DNA from: an uncultured Lachnospiraceae bacterium
Lineage (GTDB): Bacteria > Bacillota > Clostridia > Lachnospirales > Lachnospiraceae
Direction: 5' to 3'
DNA length: 64,000 nucleotides
Assembly (NCBI GenBank): GCA_947172645.1
Contig: CAMWBY010000003.1
Location: forward strand, 163,168 to 227,167
Shown here: in pieces, positions 17,977 to 27,538 of the stretch
How positions within the stretch are numbered: position 1 is the first letter of the stretch
How the letters are laid out: each line of letters starts with the position of its first letter
Program-made: the position numbers and the translations under genes
The notes under the pieces: model-generated
Database searches by the model: none
Seen by the model: the letters and a program-made list of their open reading frames with translations, nothing else
What the model was told of the DNA's origin: nothing

Positions 17977-18720
17977 CTATTTCACTTCCAAAGAAGTAAT
18001 GTGTGGGTTCACTCCCTCATACCAGTACAGGAAACCTTCCATGTCTACCGTATCGCCGATGTTCAGCCCTTTCACAGCGGCATATACGTCTGTCGTATTG
18101 TCGCACAGATAAGACTCAACGGTGAAGGTATATGTATTTCCGTCAAGGGAAACATTAAAGTACAAATCATCCCCGTCCTGTCCGGAACCGTCCCAGTTAT
18201 AGAGGAATGCCACGTCATTGCCACTGTCATCCTGCCCCGCCGCTTCCACGGTCATGCCTTTAAAAGAAACGAACTTATTCTGATGGTTAATCAAGTCGTC
18301 CGATGCAAGAATGGAAGTAACGTCTTCTGCTTCTGCGATATAATTGCCTTCTTCGATTTCAAATGTGGCGTCGGTAATCTCGATTTCACCCGACCACTCT
18401 GACTTATAGCCTGTCACTTTCATCTTCGTGCCAGGTGTAAGCTTCTCATAGTCTTCTTCGGAACATGCCATGTTGTACAGAAAATATGCTCCGTCCTTAT
18501 CCTGTGCATACACTGTTGCCTGGTTTTCCCACCAGGACTGTTTCGCCTGCACGTAAGCTTCGATGACAACCTCCGAATTGAGTTGTGCAGCCATGTACTC
18601 ATCGTAAGTCATGACGCCTTCGGATTTCACATCTTCCCCGCCATCGCCGCCTTTGGAACCGCATCCTGCACATGCGAATACCAGTGCAAGAACCAACAGT
18701 AATGATGTAAATTTTTTCAT
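17977..18720 (-). CDS. Putative lipoprotein with OB-like repeats
   Basis: 247 residues. The signal peptide ends in CAGC, giving an acylated Cys near residue 20, followed by a Gly/Asp-rich linker. The body looks like two beta-rich modules: ...YDEYMAAQLNSEVVIEAYVQA to TDATFEIEEGNYI, and ...LINHQNKFVSFKGMTVEAAG to GDTVDMEGFLYWYEGVNP. Each has the 'KV.VTGY / D.V.MEGFL' type of turn seen in OB-fold-like surface proteins. No enzyme motif is visible. It is monocistronic, with promoter 18805-18832 and terminator 17929-17956. Ligand unknown. Confidence 0.8.
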   Translation of the reverse strand: MKKFTSLLLVLALVFACAGCGSKGGDGGEDVKSEGVMTYDEYMAAQLNSEVVIEAYVQAKQSWWENQATVYAQDKDGAYFLYNMACSEEDYEKLTPGTKMKVTGYKSEWSGEIEITDATFEIEEGNYIAEAEDVTSILASDDLINHQNKFVSFKGMTVEAAGQDDSGNDVAFLYNWDGSGQDGDDLYFNVSLDGNTYTFTVESYLCDNTTDVYAAVKGLNIGDTVDMEGFLYWYEGVNPHITSLEVK

Positions 18721-18804
18721 TTCTTCTCCTCTTTTCTTTTCACACTCATTGTGTAGTATGTACTTGCCGCAATAGTCTGCGTGGCTATGTCTGCGACCAC
18801 ACTA

Positions 18805-18832
18805 AGTATACATGAATTTTCCAATAAATCAA
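18805..18832 (-). promoter_or_regulatory. Promoter of the OB-like lipoprotein gene
   Basis: Minus-strand TTGATT (18827-18832) and TATACT (18805-18810), 16-base spacing, with TG just upstream of the -10 box. The transcript would have a leader near 80 bases. Confidence 0.7.
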
Positions 18833-18842
18833 TAGGATTTTC

Positions 18843-20453
18843 TTATTTCCTGGCTTTTAGCCACAAAACATAGGCGACAATACACGCCCACGCCGCTGCC
18901 AGCGACCACAATAAGATAAGCGCTTCCCGGGGCAGCGCTCCCAGTTCCTGACGCTGTGAGGAGACGCGGTTATTTTGTATGCCGATTTGGTCAAGCCGAT
19001 ACAGAGAAGAGATATCGCCGTATAGCCCGTCTATATATGCTCCGTCAACTTTCTGCCCCCTGTTGACGGATTTGACTGTGTTTTCAATCAACTGTCCCGC
19101 CGCATCGCGCAGAGACGTAGACCCTACAAACACCGGCGTGACGAAAGTATTTCCCACATTGTCAAGCAGCAGCCTGGACGCCTTAATCTTGACGTCATAA
19201 TACAGTGCGTTATCCTCGCCGCACCGGGATAAATAGTCCTGGTATCCGTCCGATTCCTGCGCCTTTATGGTTACCGGCACATATCCTTCCGTCTCCGCGT
19301 AGGCAGTCTGCACCTCATTGGTCAGAAGATACTGTGTAAACAGCCATGACGCCATGACTTCCTGCGGGTCCTCCTTATTAAAAATGCACACGGACGGTCC
19401 CTGGGAAATCATCTGTGGATTCGCGGGGTCGAACTGAGGAATTGGCATCACGCATGTCTCAAACCGGGCCAGTTTGTCTTCACTGATATCGGAAAGAGGC
19501 GCGTCCGTCCCCATCCATGTGGCGCCCGCCGTGGAATCTATGGCGAACAGGCATTGCCCTGCGTTCAGAAAGTTGGCAGGATAGCTTGAAATCTTAAAGG
19601 TGGAGAATGCCCCGCTTTCGGCGTGAACCGCGATTTCCGACAGCAGTTCTTTTGTCGTATCGTGAAAGAGCAGGATTTCGCCTTCCTCAGTGGAATAATC
19701 TGCGCCCTTTTGCCGGAGCATTTGAATCATCATATTGTCGGTAGACTTATAGATGAAGGGAATCATCACTTTCTGCCCGTTGACTTTAAAGTTTCCGTCT
19801 TCGTCTTTCTCCATGGCGGCTTCCGAGACCTCCCATATAAAATCCCATGTAAGATTGTCCGGCAGGCTGTAACCCAGCTTTTCCACATAAGTCTTATTGA
19901 TGTAACATGCTTCCGTGGAGCGCATATAAGGCAATGCATAATGATGCCCGTCTATCATGCATTCCTCCAGAAACTGGGGGATAACCTCATCCGTCCTCGG
20001 AGAATCAAATTTCACCTTGTTTCCCCCAAGCCCGTATTCTTTATGTGAAGCCAACTCGTCCAATGGCACTACCAGATTGGTGCCCGTAAGATAAGTCGCG
20101 ATATGGTCCGGGTAAGTAATGCAGACATTGGGCGTCGTGCCTGTGGCGATATTTGTGATGACATCGTTATAGATTTTGCCGTAATCCGTGTACAGCCGCA
20201 GGTTTACCGTGATATTCGGATACAGCTTCTCAAAATCCGCAATTGCCTTCTCATAGATGGCAGTCTGTGTCTTATTCGTGTCATTCTTCGCCCAGAATGT
20301 GATTTCATACGCCTCAGAAGTCTCAAATTCTTCCGGCATACAGAAAGCATCCAATCCTTCCCTGCCGTGGCATCCGGCGAGCACGGACAGACATATAAAC
20401 ATTAACGCTATAAGCGTCGGATATTTTTTCCTGTAAATTTTTTTCTGCATCAT
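18843..20453 (-). CDS. ABC transporter solute-binding protein with a C-terminal membrane helix
   Basis: About 536 residues. The N-terminus is a lipoprotein signal ending LSVLAGC. The body is a family 1 extracellular binding protein (EITFWAKNDTNKTQTAIYEKAI, FEKLYPNITVNLRLYTDYGK, GTTPNVCITYPDH, FAIDSTAGATWMGT, KEDPQEVMASWLFTQYL). The last 27 residues contain a hydrophobic helix (ALILLWSLAAAWACIVAYVL) and a basic end, which ordinary binding lipoproteins lack; the protein seems anchored at both ends. It closes the transporter operon. Length exceeds the usual 420-450 residues. The ligand is probably a sugar or sugar phosphate by family (Ugp/Mal class), but this is not certain. ATG 20453 has AAAGG upstream. 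Confidence 0.9.
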   Translation of the reverse strand: MMQKKIYRKKYPTLIALMFICLSVLAGCHGREGLDAFCMPEEFETSEAYEITFWAKNDTNKTQTAIYEKAIADFEKLYPNITVNLRLYTDYGKIYNDVITNIATGTTPNVCITYPDHIATYLTGTNLVVPLDELASHKEYGLGGNKVKFDSPRTDEVIPQFLEECMIDGHHYALPYMRSTEACYINKTYVEKLGYSLPDNLTWDFIWEVSEAAMEKDEDGNFKVNGQKVMIPFIYKSTDNMMIQMLRQKGADYSTEEGEILLFHDTTKELLSEIAVHAESGAFSTFKISSYPANFLNAGQCLFAIDSTAGATWMGTDAPLSDISEDKLARFETCVMPIPQFDPANPQMISQGPSVCIFNKEDPQEVMASWLFTQYLLTNEVQTAYAETEGYVPVTIKAQESDGYQDYLSRCGEDNALYYDVKIKASRLLLDNVGNTFVTPVFVGSTSLRDAAGQLIENTVKSVNRGQKVDGAYIDGLYGDISSLYRLDQIGIQNNRVSSQRQELGALPREALILLWSLAAAWACIVAYVLWLKARK

Positions 20454-20525
20454 ACACATGCCTTTCTAAAGTCCGCTCCGTCTTACTTCCCGCAAGCAAC
20501 GGGGCAATGCCTGCCATATGGGACA

Positions 20526-21392
20526 TCAGCCTTTCGTACCGCCTCTTGACACGCCTTCCATCACTTTCTTGCGAAATACAAGGAACAGGATAATCAGCGG
20601 GACGGAAATCACCACCACTGCCGCCATCATCGCGGGAATATTTTCCCGGCCAAAGCCGTTCTCCCTGATTTCCTGAATACCGTTGGACACAAGGAAGTAA
20701 TCTGCGTCATCTGTGATAAGACGAGGCCATACATAAGAGTTCCAGCACTCGATTATTTTCAGGATTGTGATGGTGATAAGCGTCGGTTTGGAGAGCGGCA
20801 CCATCACTTTTAACAGATACTTCAGGTCGGACGTGCCGTCCACCTTCGCTGCATAATAGAGGCTGTCCGGAATCTGTTCAAAGTTTTCTTTTAACAGATA
20901 GATATAGAAAACAGACGTGACAGAAGGCAGAATCAGCCCGGTAAACGTATTGCGCATATCAAGATTCGTGACAGTCATAAAGTTTGTGATAACGACCAGT
21001 TCATTGGGAATCATCATCAGGGACAGGAAAAGGATAAATGCGGCGTTCTTACCGAAAAATTCAAGTCTCGCAAAGGCAAACGCCGCCAAGGTGATGACAA
21101 AAAGCATGAGCGCCGTAGTAACCAGCGTAAAAACCAATGTATTTGTCAGATACCTGCCAAGCGGTACGGCTGTGAACGCATCCGCGTAATTTTCCATGGT
21201 GGGAGTAAGCGTAAAGAATTTCGGGATATATTCTGAACTGTATGCCCCGTAACTCTTTACCGACGTCAACACCATCCAGTAGAAAGGAAACAGAACAATA
21301 ATGCCCCATAGTGACAACAGAACATAAGTCACGGTACGCACAATGATTCTGCGGTTTCTGTCTGTTTTTTCGATTTGGTCTAATTTTTCCAT
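20526..21392 (-). CDS. Carbohydrate ABC transporter permease, MalG/UgpE type
   Basis: About 288 residues with six predicted membrane segments, starting with VLLSLWGIIVLFPFYWMVLTS. The cytoplasmic EAA loop reads YYAAKVDGTSDLKYLLKVMV, which docks on the ATPase. The family feature of a C-terminal FRKKVMEGVSRGGTKG tail (VMEGVSRGGTKG, 'GLTxGAVKG'-like) is present. ATG 21392 has GGAAG six bases upstream; a TTG at 21416 is possible. The gene lies 19 bases after the other permease in a four-gene importer unit. Confidence 0.92.
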   Translation of the reverse strand: MEKLDQIEKTDRNRRIIVRTVTYVLLSLWGIIVLFPFYWMVLTSVKSYGAYSSEYIPKFFTLTPTMENYADAFTAVPLGRYLTNTLVFTLVTTALMLFVITLAAFAFARLEFFGKNAAFILFLSLMMIPNELVVITNFMTVTNLDMRNTFTGLILPSVTSVFYIYLLKENFEQIPDSLYYAAKVDGTSDLKYLLKVMVPLSKPTLITITILKIIECWNSYVWPRLITDDADYFLVSNGIQEIRENGFGRENIPAMMAAVVVISVPLIILFLVFRKKVMEGVSRGGTKG

Positions 21393-21435
21393 CTTCGTCT
21401 TCCATTCCTGTATCAAATATGAAACACTATAAACA

Positions 21436-22341
21436 TTAATAAGAAACCTTCTTCTTGCTGACGAGTAAGTTTATACAAGTGATTGTCAGCACAATGGCAA
21501 ACAGAATGACAGCCGCTGCGGACGCATAGGAAGGATAACCGCCGCTGTCGCCGTAAAGCATATCGTATACATAGCCCACAATGGTGTTCATCCCCGCCGC
21601 ATTTAAGTCCGTCCCAAACAGGGCGACCACATCACTGTACGCCTTGAACGCCCCGATGAATCCGGTCACAACCAGATAAAAAATCATGGGCGAAATCATC
21701 GGAAGCGTAATCCGCATAAATATCCTGAATTTCGATGTGCCGTCCACCCTCGCCGCATTGTAATATTCCTGGTTGACATTGGATAAGGCGCTTGTCAGGA
21801 TAAGGATTTTAAAAGGCATAACGACCCACACCGTATAGAAGCACAGGACAAACATCTTCGCCCAATAGGGCCCGTCGATAAAATCCACGCTCCCGCCTCC
21901 AAACCACATGATAAGTAAGTTAATCAACCCGTCAGAATAGGCCGTCTTCTTAAACAGAATCATAAACACAAGCCCCACTGCCAACGTATTCGTCACATAA
22001 GGCAGGAAGAAAACCGTCCGGAAAAACTCACGCAGCGGGCCGATGGAATGCAAACCTACGGAAATAAGGAGGGCGGCAGCCGTAGAAAGAGGAACGGTAA
22101 TGACAACCAGGATAAACGTATTCTTTAACGCCTGCAGAAAATAAGGGTCATGCAGGACATAAGCATAGTTGTACGAGCCCACTCCAAAGTAGGTCTGCGA
22201 CGCCGAATTATATCCTTCCTCAAAAGAATAGACGAAAACATCAATCAGCGGATATACCATAAAAACGCCAAGGAAAAGAATGGCCGGCAAAAGATAAAGC
22301 CACCCTTTCAGGCTGCCTGCGGTTAATTTGTTCTTTATCAT
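21436..22341 (-). CDS. Sugar ABC transporter permease, MalF/UgpA type
   Basis: 301 residues with six membrane segments; LYLLPAILFLGVFMVYPLIDVFVYSF is the first helix and periplasmic lead. The EAA loop is YNAARVDGTSKFRIFMRITL. It forms a heterodimer with the MalG-like permease. The ribosome site GGAGG is ten bases upstream. A perfect 7-base hairpin (22360-22376) separates it from the ATPase gene and may set relative expression. Confidence 0.92.
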   Translation of the reverse strand: MIKNKLTAGSLKGWLYLLPAILFLGVFMVYPLIDVFVYSFEEGYNSASQTYFGVGSYNYAYVLHDPYFLQALKNTFILVVITVPLSTAAALLISVGLHSIGPLREFFRTVFFLPYVTNTLAVGLVFMILFKKTAYSDGLINLLIMWFGGGSVDFIDGPYWAKMFVLCFYTVWVVMPFKILILTSALSNVNQEYYNAARVDGTSKFRIFMRITLPMISPMIFYLVVTGFIGAFKAYSDVVALFGTDLNAAGMNTIVGYVYDMLYGDSGGYPSYASAAAVILFAIVLTITCINLLVSKKKVSY

Positions 22342-22359
22342 TTCAATCTAACCTCCATA

Positions 22360-22376
22360 ATTCCGCATCGCGGAAT
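22360..22376. repeat. Intercistronic hairpin in the ABC transporter operon
   Basis: ATTCCGC and GCGGAAT pair around ATC, between the ATPase stop and the permease ribosome site, without a T run. Such hairpins often protect or tune segments of transporter mRNAs. Confidence 0.6.
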
Positions 22377-22377
22377 C

Positions 22378-23508
22378 TTACACCAACGCTGTTACCCGCT
22401 CTTCTGTAACCTTATCAAAAAGGAATACTTTATGCGGAACCAGGTCAAACCTGACTGTCACTTCCCCGCCGTCATGCCGGGCCCCGATATCTACTCTGTT
22501 CTCCGTACCGATAAGCGCACGCACCGTAGGATTCAAAGAAGCTTCATGGGATGAGACAATGCTGATATCCCTTCCCATCACTTCCACTCCGTTTAATTTG
22601 CATCCCAGGGAGCCCTCCTCATTTAACACAAATCCTTCCGGCCTGACGCCTGCATAGACGTCGCCGTCCGGTATGCCTGACGCCTCCATAACATCCTCCC
22701 CGCTTATGAACAACCGTCCATCTTTTACCTGCCCGGTAAACACATTGACAGGCGGCGTCCCGAGGAATCTTGCCACAAAAAGATTCACCGGATTGTCATA
22801 TACTTCCTGGGGTCTGCCGATTTGCTGTACGATACCGTCCTTCATAACGACAATCATGTCCGAGATACTCATCGCTTCTTCCTGGTCGTGGGTGACAAAA
22901 ATTGTGGTAATCTTCGTCTCTCTCTGTATTCTCCTGATTTCCTCCCTTGTCTGCAACCGCAGGCGGGCGTCCAGATTGGAAAGAGGCTCGTCGAGAAGAA
23001 GTACCTTGGGCATCTTCACCAATGCGCGGGCAATCGCAACGCGTTGCTGCTGTCCGCCGGACAGCTCTCTCGGCCTGCGCTCCATCAATTCACTAATCTG
23101 GACAAGGTTTGCCGCCTCCTCTGCCCTTTTAAGCATTTCTGTCTTGGAAAGCTTGTCCTCCCCTTTCAGGTTCTGTAATGGAAACAAAATATTCTGGCGC
23201 ACCGTCAGATGAGGATACAGCGCATAATTCTGAAATACAAGCCCTATGCCCCTGTGTTCCGGCGCAAGGTCAGTGACATCGTCTTCCCCGAAGAATATTT
23301 TCCCTTCTGTGGGTTTTATTAGGCCGCTGATTAAATTGAGCGTTGTACTCTTCCCACATCCGGAAGGGCCAAGCAAACCGATTAGCTTGCCGTCCGGGAT
23401 TTCGAAATTAAAATCATTCACGGCAACGACATCTTGATGGTTTTTCCTGTCACGGCTTGGAAATTTCTTGGTCAGATTCTGCAATACAACTTTCATTCTT
23501 ATGCCCAT
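22378..23508 (-). CDS. ABC transporter ATP-binding protein, MalK/UgpC/MsmX type
   Basis: 376 residues. The nucleotide-binding domain has Walker A GPSGCGKST (about 46-54), Q-loop FQNYALYPHLTV, signature ELSGGQQQRVAIARALV, Walker B LLLDEPLSNLD and the His switch FVTHDQEEAMS. The C-terminal third is the TOBE/OB regulatory domain found in sugar-importer ATPases (VYAGVRPEGFVL). One ATPase may serve several importers, as MsmX does. An internal ATG at 23496 is a plausible alternative start. It follows the chemoreceptor gene by about 85 bases, across a strong terminator hairpin. Confidence 0.93.
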   Translation of the reverse strand: MGIRMKVVLQNLTKKFPSRDRKNHQDVVAVNDFNFEIPDGKLIGLLGPSGCGKSTTLNLISGLIKPTEGKIFFGEDDVTDLAPEHRGIGLVFQNYALYPHLTVRQNILFPLQNLKGEDKLSKTEMLKRAEEAANLVQISELMERRPRELSGGQQQRVAIARALVKMPKVLLLDEPLSNLDARLRLQTREEIRRIQRETKITTIFVTHDQEEAMSISDMIVVMKDGIVQQIGRPQEVYDNPVNLFVARFLGTPPVNVFTGQVKDGRLFISGEDVMEASGIPDGDVYAGVRPEGFVLNEEGSLGCKLNGVEVMGRDISIVSSHEASLNPTVRALIGTENRVDIGARHDGGEVTVRFDLVPHKVFLFDKVTEERVTALV

Positions 23509-23542
23509 ACCTTTCTTTTGGCGCGTATATTCTTTCCCCTAG

Positions 23543-23572
23543 AAAAATGGCGGGGATTTCCCCACCATTTTT
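23543..23572. terminator. Strong hairpin terminator between chemoreceptor and transporter genes
   Basis: Arms AAAAATGGCGGGG and CCCCACCATTTTT pair over 13 bases with one mismatch, with T-rich tails on both strands. It starts about 20 bases past the chemoreceptor stop. Only some 33 bases remain before the ATPase start, too few for an ordinary promoter, so the transporter is either read through this site or has an unrecognised promoter. Confidence 0.85.
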
Positions 23573-23591
23573 CGGACAAGGTCTCTTGTGC

Positions 23592-25385
23592 CTAATTTTC
23601 ATTGCCTACATGGAATTTTCCTATCTCTGCGCGCAGCGTCTCCGCGCTCTGCTTCGTCTTCGTAACCTGTTCTAACACTTCCGCGGATTCACATGCGATA
23701 ACGGATGCACGCTGTGCAATTTCTGTGGTGCCTTCCGCGCCTTCCTCAGCCGCCCTGGAGATATCGCCCATGGATTGTTTGATACCCTCCATACTGTTGA
23801 ACAATTCCTGGGCGATGGAGCTGAACTCACTCATCAATTCGTCTACGGAAACTCCGTCCTGGTTATACTGTTCTCCGATGGAGAGGAAGCTGTCATAATC
23901 TTGCGTCACATCATCCACGACAAAATCCAATAGCTTCCTTGCATTGGAGGAAAGATTCTCCACCGCTTCCGTCACTTTCTGCGTTACTTCCTGTATCTTG
24001 ATAACCGTCTGTTTGGACTGTTCCGCAAGAGCGCCGATTTCTCCCGCAACCACCGCGAAGCCTTTGCCTGCTTCGCCGGCCCTGGCTGCCTCGATGGAAG
24101 CATTTAACGCCAACAGGTTCGTCTGTGAAACTACCCGCATAATAACGCTGGATAATTCATAAATCTGGTCTATTACTTTTGCGTTCTCAAGCGCCGACTC
24201 TAAATCCTGCTGGATTTCGGTCCGCAGGAGCACGGTCTTCTTCTGGGCGCCTTTAATCTTGATATTCGTCTGCTCCGCCCTGCCTTTGATTTCCGCAGCG
24301 TTCTGTGCGCCGTCATGGGAACGGCTCGCAATATGCTGCACCGCCACATGCATCTCTCCTGCGGCGCCGTCGGCCATCGTGGTAGTCGCCGCCGTCTCCT
24401 CCATGCCTGCAGACAACTGCTGTGTGGCGGCGGATATGCTTGCAATATCGTCATTGAGCTGCCCCACGCAATTGTTCGCAGCGCCTGCCGCAACATCGAT
24501 TGTTTCAGATTCTATCTGCACCTTGCTGATAAGTTTTACCATGGCGGACTTCATATCCTCAATGCATCTGGACAGGTTCCCGAAATCATCCCGCCGCCCC
24601 AGGAATTTTTTCATAAAGTCCTGGGTATAATCCCCTTCCGCCATACAGTTCATCTGCCGCGCCGCCGCGTTCAAGGATTTCGTAATATCCGTCACGATTA
24701 GGAACGCAATGAGAACCAAAAGCAGTGTGACAACAGCGATAACCGCAATAGATACGAGTCTGGCAGTCTGGAATATATTTTTGACAGGGGCATTGTTCTC
24801 GACCGACAATACTTCCAGTTCGTCCACATAATTGCCGGTGCCTACCACCCATTGCCATGGTTCGAACGCCTTACTGTAAGCGCGCTTGGGATAAGTTTCC
24901 GTGCTGCCTTCCTTCGCGAAATAGTATTCCGTGAAGCCGCCGTCTTCCTGCATGCCGTTCTTAATGATATCCTTTATCATCTGGTAACCCTGGCTGTCCG
25001 TCTGCTCCATACGGTTTGTACCTTCTGTCTCCTGTCCCAGAAGGACGACGTTGATTCCTTCATAGGTATCAATCCAGAAATATCCGCTCTCTCCATAACG
25101 CAGCTCCCTGACCAGGTCCGCCGCCAGCTTCTTTGCCTCCTCCTCCGTATAGATGCCTTCCTCGTATTCCGCATAGATTTTGTTTAACAGTGTGATTACA
25201 TTTTCTACCTGCCCCTTAATCTGCGTATCGTAGTCATCGTAAAGCACCTTCTCCATGCTATCGACCGATTGTTGGTACGACTTCTGCATGATACTGATAT
25301 TCATAATACCCATAAGACACATAGCCGCCGCAGCAATCACTGTCAAAATTATCAGTTTCGTACGGACTTTTAAATTTGCAAACAT
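23592..25385 (-). CDS. Methyl-accepting chemotaxis protein with single Cache sensor
   Basis: 597 residues. TM1 ([20 protein letters not shown], about 12-31) and TM2 ([19 protein letters not shown], about 208-226) flank an extracellular sCache-type domain with [20 protein letters not shown] and [26 protein letters not shown] domain and the cytoplasmic signalling helices follow; the CheA/CheW-binding tip is [37 protein letters not shown], with [20 protein letters not shown] intact. It implies that the cell has chemotaxis machinery, though none is in this window. It is upstream of a sugar importer, so it may sense the same solute. Confidence 0.95.
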   Translation of the reverse strand: MFANLKVRTKLIILTVIAAAAMCLMGIMNISIMQKSYQQSVDSMEKVLYDDYDTQIKGQVENVITLLNKIYAEYEEGIYTEEEAKKLAADLVRELRYGESGYFWIDTYEGINVVLLGQETEGTNRMEQTDSQGYQMIKDIIKNGMQEDGGFTEYYFAKEGSTETYPKRAYSKAFEPWQWVVGTGNYVDELEVLSVENNAPVKNIFQTARLVSIAVIAVVTLLLVLIAFLIVTDITKSLNAAARQMNCMAEGDYTQDFMKKFLGRRDDFGNLSRCIEDMKSAMVKLISKVQIESETIDVAAGAANNCVGQLNDDIASISAATQQLSAGMEETAATTTMADGAAGEMHVAVQHIASRSHDGAQNAAEIKGRAEQTNIKIKGAQKKTVLLRTEIQQDLESALENAKVIDQIYELSSVIMRVVSQTNLLALNASIEAARAGEAGKGFAVVAGEIGALAEQSKQTVIKIQEVTQKVTEAVENLSSNARKLLDFVVDDVTQDYDSFLSIGEQYNQDGVSVDELMSEFSSIAQELFNSMEGIKQSMGDISRAAEEGAEGTTEIAQRASVIACESAEVLEQVTKTKQSAETLRAEIGKFHVGNEN

Positions 25386-25536
25386 TGCATTCCCCTCTTT
25401 TCCTTGGTAGAACCGGAAGAAGAATGACAGATAAACAATCTATATCCTGCTTCCCCTTTCTTGTTACATGTTTTATTTTATCACAAATTTGGAAGCAGTA
25501 AATATTTTTTGTTGATAAAAATATAACCTAAAAATA

Positions 25537-26778
25537 TTACAACAAACCTGTAGCCGCGGCTCTGCCCGCCGAGATACCGCTGCTCCATGCCCATTGAAGA
25601 TTATAACCGCCGCAGACGCCGTCGACGTCCAGTATTTCTCCCGCAAAAAAAAGCCCGGGGACAAGCGTGGATTCCAGGCTGTCGGTTACCTGGGCGCAGT
25701 CCACGCCTCCGGCGCACACCTGCGCCTGTTCAAAAGAATTTGTCCCTTTCACGGTTACCGTGAGAGATTTATAAAGTTCCGCCAGTCTCTTCCTGCCTGA
25801 TATTGGAACATCCTGTACCTGCGCCTGTTCCTTGATTCCCGCCAATTTCAAAAGAAGAAGCCCGATTTTCTTATTGACTATCCCGGTCACAAACTGTTCC
25901 GCCGTCTGATTTACCTGTCTCTCCCACCTGTCTGCCCAGAACGCTTTGTATGGTCCGTCATCTTTGCCGTTCGCATAATCCGGAAGGAAATCTATCTCCA
26001 CTGTAGTATGTTTTCCTTCCTGCAGGGCATAGGCCGCCAACCTGCTCAACTGGAATACCGGAATACCGGAAATGCCATAGTCTGTCCACTGCAATTCCCC
26101 GCGCTCGGTACGCAACACCCGCCCTTCGGCCTTAAGAATCAGTCTTGCATCGCACCGCACCCCCGAAATACGCTTATAAAAATCCTCCCTGCACCTTAAC
26201 GCCGTCAGTGCGGGCGCCACCGGAATAATCCGGTGACCCAGACTTTGCGCCAGGGTAAATCCTGACCCGTCCGAGCCGGTTTTAGGCGCTGCCATACCCC
26301 CGCATGCCAGTATCACAGCGTCATATTTTTCTTTTTTCCCGTCCGCTGTTTCCACCGCAAACAGACCCTTGTGTCTCTTTAAACCGGTTACCTGCCGGTT
26401 TGTATGTATCCTTATTTTAAGATTCTCCAACTCATACCGGAGAATATCAAGCACGGTGGCGGCCTGTTCACTTGCCGGATAAAGATAGCCGTTCTTTTCT
26501 TTCACCCGCATTCCCAGGCCTTCGAAAAATTTCCTTGTTTCCGCCGTCCCCGTGGTTTTATACAGGGTGTCCACAAGCCTCGTGCCGCTGCCGAAGTAAA
26601 ACTCCGCCCCCATTTTTTCATTGGAAAAATTACATTTTCCGTTGCCGGTGGACAGGATTTTCTTCCCCACCCTGTCATTTCGCTCATAAATTGTCACCTG
26701 CGCCCCCAGGCGCGCCGCCTGGATTGCCGCCGCCATCCCTGCCGCACCGCCGCCCGCCACGGCTATTGTTCTCTCCAT
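25537..26778 (-). CDS. NAD(P)/FAD-dependent oxidoreductase, HI0933/BaiN family
   Basis: 413 residues. FAD-binding motif VAGGGAAGMAAAIQAARLGA at the N-terminus, followed by NDRVGKKILSTGNGKCNFSN, the HI0933 signature, and a C-terminal CGGYNLQWAWSSGISAGRAA. The family includes YhiN and the bile-acid pathway protein BaiN; the substrate of this copy cannot be inferred, and no bai genes are nearby. Ribosome site GAGGTGATTAT. The unit of transcription seems to include the downstream intergenic 25386-25536, where no gene is seen. Confidence 0.9.
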   Translation of the reverse strand: MERTIAVAGGGAAGMAAAIQAARLGAQVTIYERNDRVGKKILSTGNGKCNFSNEKMGAEFYFGSGTRLVDTLYKTTGTAETRKFFEGLGMRVKEKNGYLYPASEQAATVLDILRYELENLKIRIHTNRQVTGLKRHKGLFAVETADGKKEKYDAVILACGGMAAPKTGSDGSGFTLAQSLGHRIIPVAPALTALRCREDFYKRISGVRCDARLILKAEGRVLRTERGELQWTDYGISGIPVFQLSRLAAYALQEGKHTTVEIDFLPDYANGKDDGPYKAFWADRWERQVNQTAEQFVTGIVNKKIGLLLLKLAGIKEQAQVQDVPISGRKRLAELYKSLTVTVKGTNSFEQAQVCAGGVDCAQVTDSLESTLVPGLFFAGEILDVDGVCGGYNLQWAWSSGISAGRAAATGLL

Positions 26779-26813
26779 ATAATCACCTCATCCTTGCACC
26801 GTCCGTCTGTCTT

Positions 26814-27458
26814 TCAACTGGAATAAGACTCCAGGAAATGGTACAGCTCTTCTTCTGTCTCCACATATTTACCCTGCATAACTTCCGCCTGTAAGGCGTC
26901 GCTTAAATTCTCCAACAAAATATCCGTATTCATATAGAGTGTCTGTTTGTCCTCCAGGTAGACGACAATGAAATGGTCCGCCGCCATAAGGTAATAGCCG
27001 CCCTCTTCCTCTGTCTTGTAATATTTACAGATGACGACTCTGTCTTTGGAAAAAGCGCTCAGCTCTATCGTCTCAAACCCTTGCTCCAACTCTGTAAGAG
27101 GAGGATTCTTGTCATAGGAATCCAATTCCTGCAGCAGACTCTCTCTGTCCAGCCCAATGTACTTGACAGGAATCGTTTCCTCCTTCTCGTTGACTGCGCC
27201 GCTCACTAAGTCCACTTCTTCCACAAGATATTTGGTATCTGCGGTCACCACGGGAATATCCCCCACTGCCGTCTCTATGACCTGCGGCTCTATGCCGCCG
27301 TCTGTGGCCGACTGTTGTATATGCTTGTCCTTCGCCTCTTCTCTCTGATATCTGTTGGGGTAGAAAAATTGTTCCGCCCGCAGCGCCGTGTATCCTCCGA
27401 CGCCTAACATCACACCGGACAATACAAGAAAAAGACCGATACGTCTTATAAGTTTCAT
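26814..27458 (-). CDS. Membrane-anchored protein, BofC C-terminal-like
   Basis: 214 residues. One N-terminal helix (IGLFLVLSGVMLGVGGYTAL) anchors an extracytoplasmic domain. Within it, VTADTKYLVEEVDLVSGAVNEKEETIPVKYIGLDRESLLQELDSY-type segments (TKYLVEEVDLVSGAVNEKEE, then IGLDRESLLQELDSYD) resemble the C-terminal domain of BofC, an intermembrane regulator of sporulation signalling; the match is by eye and moderate. It lies 35 bases upstream of the BaiN-family gene and is separated from the flippase by 80 bases. A sporulation or envelope role is possible. Confidence 0.6.
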   Translation of the reverse strand: MKLIRRIGLFLVLSGVMLGVGGYTALRAEQFFYPNRYQREEAKDKHIQQSATDGGIEPQVIETAVGDIPVVTADTKYLVEEVDLVSGAVNEKEETIPVKYIGLDRESLLQELDSYDKNPPLTELEQGFETIELSAFSKDRVVICKYYKTEEEGGYYLMAADHFIVVYLEDKQTLYMNTDILLENLSDALQAEVMQGKYVETEEELYHFLESYSS

Positions 27459-27538
27459 CTCTCACATAACCCTTCTTACCGGATTTCTTGTAATCAGTAT
27501 CAGTCATTTCATAATTTTTATGCAGTTTTTCCAAAATT

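Noticed and set aside
18843..23508. Naming the importer as the glycerol-3-phosphate system ugpBAEC
   Set aside because: Gene types match the Ugp/Mal class, but the substrate cannot be read from motifs and the binding protein is unusual.
25537..26778. Bile-acid pathway enzyme BaiN
   Set aside because: The family is broad and no other bai genes are in the window; only the family assignment is kept.
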